From an uncultured Pseudomonadota bacterium (GTDB taxonomy: Bacteria > Pseudomonadota > Alphaproteobacteria > RF32 > CAG-239), in the NCBI GenBank assembly GCA_902796625.1, contig CADBPX010000133.1, positions 1-7,370 of the forward strand: DNA of 7,370 bases. Reading direction: 5' to 3'. Under the pieces are notes generated by a model, which did not search any database, was not told where the DNA came from, and saw nothing but the letters and a program-made list of their open reading frames with translations. Of this stretch, positions 6,151 through 7,370 are shown piece after piece. The position numbers and the translations under genes were made by a program. Position 1 is the stretch's first letter; each line of letters opens with the position of its first letter.

Positions 6151-6322
6151 TTTCTTTATCCTTTTACTTTTAACTTTCCACAAAGTCCCAACATTCATCA
6201 AAATGAACAGAACTTGAAGAGTGGGATGAGAGGTTGAGCTACGCTGTGATTTTTCGACGCCGTGTATAAAACAAATACACAAGGAAAAAAATTACAAGTA
6301 TGACAACCTCTCAGCACGCTCC
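6151..6322 (-). promoter_or_regulatory. Structured rpmD-rplO intergenic region
   Basis: This 172-nt gap lies within an otherwise tightly packed operon. It contains a perfect 10-bp inverted repeat, TGAGAGGTTG (6227-6236) and CAACCTCTCA (6304-6313). The repeat encloses a hairpin GTGTAT/ATACAC (6262-6267, 6275-6280). A second nested structure lies nearer rplO: TCCCA/TGGGA (6186-6190, 6222-6226) around TTCAT/ATGAA (6194-6198, 6203-6207). In the mRNA these could form a leader for rplO, acting as an RNA-processing, attenuation or protein-binding site. No T-run follows the stems, so simple termination is unlikely. The pairing is seen directly; the function is inferred. Confidence 0.5.
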
Positions 6323-6508
6323 TTATTCTTCGACTTTGACGAGGTGTGCCACCTTCCGTATCATTCCGCGAATTGAAGGCGTATCTTCCAATTCAACCGT
6401 GCGTCCGGTTTTGGTTAAACCTAAACCGCGCAAGTTTTTCTCTTGGATAGCCGGACGGCCGATTGTACTACCTGTTCTGGTAACTTTAATAGTCTTTTTA
6501 TTAGCCAT
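6323..6508 (-). CDS. rpmD: 50S ribosomal protein L30
   Basis: A 61-residue small protein of the large ribosomal subunit, the normal length for bacterial L30. Visible family features are IKVTRTGSTIGRP near the N-terminus, then NLRGLGLTKTGRTVELEDTPSIRGMI and a C-terminal KVAHLVKVEE. The ATG at 6508 is three bases after the rpsE stop. Its ribosome binding site (GAGGAGG) lies inside the last codons of rpsE, so translation is coupled to S5. The order rpsE-rpmD-rplO is the standard spc order. Confidence 0.96.
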   Translation of the reverse strand: MANKKTIKVTRTGSTIGRPAIQEKNLRGLGLTKTGRTVELEDTPSIRGMIRKVAHLVKVEE

Positions 6509-6511
6509 GGC

Positions 6512-7066
6512 CTATGCCTCCTCTTTCACTTCTTTGCCATTTTCACGGCGGCTGACAATATCGCCAACCTTTTTACCGCGCTTATTGGCAATCATTCTCG
6601 GCGAATTAATTGATTGCAAAGCGGCAAACGTTGCCTTAATCATGTTGTAAGGGTTATTAGAACCCAACGATTTAGCAACCACATCTTGCACGCCCAACAC
6701 TTCAAACACTGCACGCATCGGACCACCGGCAATCACACCGGTACCGGCAGGAGCTGTTCTCAAAACCACCTTACCGGCGCCGAAACGTCCGGCAACGTCA
6801 TGATGCAACGTTCTGCCTTCGCGCAACGGAATGCGAATCAAATTCTTTTTTGCTTCGTTTGTTGCTTTAACAATCGCATCCGGCACTTCCATAGCTTTGC
6901 CGGAACCAAAACCGACACGACCTTTCTGGTCACCAACGACAACAACTGCCGCAAATGATACCGTACGTCCGCCTTTAACGGTTTTAGCAACACGATTAAC
7001 GTGAACCAGTCTTTCAACCAATTCTTCTTTTACTTCTTTTTTATTATGACGATCTGCTTGTACCAT
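6512..7066 (-). CDS. rpsE: 30S ribosomal protein S5
   Basis: Small-subunit protein S5, involved in decoding accuracy and near the spectinomycin site. The N-terminal double-stranded-RNA-binding-like domain shows ERLVHVNRVAKTVKGGR, then FAAVVVVGDQKGRVGFG and GKAMEVPDAIVKA. The C-terminal domain shows LHHDVAGRFGAGKV, APAGTGVIAGGPMRAVFE and AKSLGSNNPYNMIKAT. I prefer the ATG at 7066 (184 residues). The AGGAG ribosome binding site (7073-7077) directly touches the other candidate ATG at 7072 but is six bases from 7066. The difference is two residues. That AGGAG overlaps the rplR stop (TAGGAG), so the genes are coupled. The stop is three bases before rpmD. Confidence 0.95.
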   Translation of the reverse strand: MVQADRHNKKEVKEELVERLVHVNRVAKTVKGGRTVSFAAVVVVGDQKGRVGFGSGKAMEVPDAIVKATNEAKKNLIRIPLREGRTLHHDVAGRFGAGKVVLRTAPAGTGVIAGGPMRAVFEVLGVQDVVAKSLGSNNPYNMIKATFAALQSINSPRMIANKRGKKVGDIVSRRENGKEVKEEA

Positions 7067-7075
7067 CTTCATCTC

Positions 7076-7370
7076 CTAGAATTTCAATCCAGCTTCACGA
7101 GCAGCGTCAGCCAAAGCCTTCACCCGACCATGATAGATATATCCGCCACGATCAAATACAACTTCAGAAACACCTGACTTTGCAGCTCTTTCAGCAATTA
7201 CTTTACCAATGAAGCCGGCAGCTTCAACTGTAGAAGATTTTTTAATTTGTCCTCTGACTTCCTTATCCAAAGTCGAAGCCGAAGCAACCGTTAAACCTTT
7301 TACATCGTCAATGATTTGCGCATAAATATGCTTACCGCTGCGGAAAACCGACAATCTTAATTTGCCGTTA
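7076..7370 (-). CDS. rplR: 50S ribosomal protein L18 (5' end cut by window)
   Basis: The C-terminal 98 or so residues of L18, a 5S rRNA-binding protein of the central protuberance. Family blocks seen are RLSVFRSGKHIYAQIIDD, the VASASTLD strand, a helix with AGFIGKVIAERA, EVVFDRGGYIYHGRVKALADAAREAGL and the terminal KF. The frame is open to the edge and codes NGKLRLSVF upstream. A TTG at 7354 is therefore an internal leucine, not a start; the true start, some 20 residues earlier, lies outside the window. The stop TAG at 7076-7078 overlaps the rpsE ribosome binding site. Confidence 0.95.
   Translation of the reverse strand, partial: NGKLRLSVFRSGKHIYAQIIDDVKGLTVASASTLDKEVRGQIKKSSTVEAAGFIGKVIAERAAKSGVSEVVFDRGGYIYHGRVKALADAAREAGLKF

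Noticed and set aside
6151..6282. 44-residue N-terminal extension of L15
   Set aside because: Canonical L15 starts at MKLNEL with a good ribosome binding site; the extension is just the open frame through the structured spacer.
6614..6958. Plus-strand frames opposite rpsE, rpmD and rplO
   Set aside because: They are antisense shadows of strongly conserved ribosomal genes, without ribosome binding sites or protein-like features.
7352..7354. TTG as the start of L18
   Set aside because: The frame stays open to the window edge and codes conserved L18 residues (KLRLSVF) across it, so this is an internal leucine.

Overview
The window looks like chromosomal DNA of an AT-leaning alphaproteobacterium, possibly one of the uncultured gut or host-associated lineages. 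The assignment is my inference from three things. The ribosomal proteins resemble alphaproteobacterial ones (the S5 block with REGRTLHHDVAGRFGAGK). The YejA/YejB pair closely resembles the proteobacterial microcin C/peptide transporter as I recall it. The pilin N-terminus (GRSMIEMLGVLAIIGVLSVGG) is a type I remember from such genomes. No sequence search was possible.

Layout. Bases 1-203 hold the first codons of a probable divergent gene on the minus strand (ending at 28) and the promoter and leader region of a plus-strand operon. Bases 204-4421 are that operon: an unrecognised two-helix membrane protein with a long acidic tail, then yejA (periplasmic peptide-binding protein, overlapping it by 20 bp), then yejB (inner-membrane permease, 2 nt later). 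The usual partners yejE (second permease) and yejF (double ATPase) do not follow. Bases 4422-4669 carry two palindromic repeat elements pointing at each other and the terminator of the next gene. Bases 4670-5317 (minus) encode a type IVb-like pilin/pseudopilin with its own ribosome binding site and probable promoter. Bases 5318-5694 carry that promoter, three more palindromic elements (one truncated) and the terminator of the ribosomal operon. Bases 5695-7370 (minus) are the 3' end of the spc ribosomal protein operon: rplR (cut by the window edge), rpsE, rpmD and rplO, ending in a strong hairpin with no secY after it.

How it fits together. YejA would capture peptides or peptide-like compounds in the periplasm and pass them to YejB, but energy coupling needs YejE/YejF from elsewhere in the genome. 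The ribosomal genes are tightly spaced and coupled, except for a 172-nt structured gap between rpmD and rplO.

The most interesting part is the 4422-5694 segment. It has a lone pilin gene bracketed by members of a palindromic repeat family whose stems change in a compensatory way. It sits exactly where two normally longer conserved operons (yej and spc) both stop. I see no CRISPR array, tRNA, rRNA, transposase or defence system, and nothing that clearly amounts to an undescribed system.
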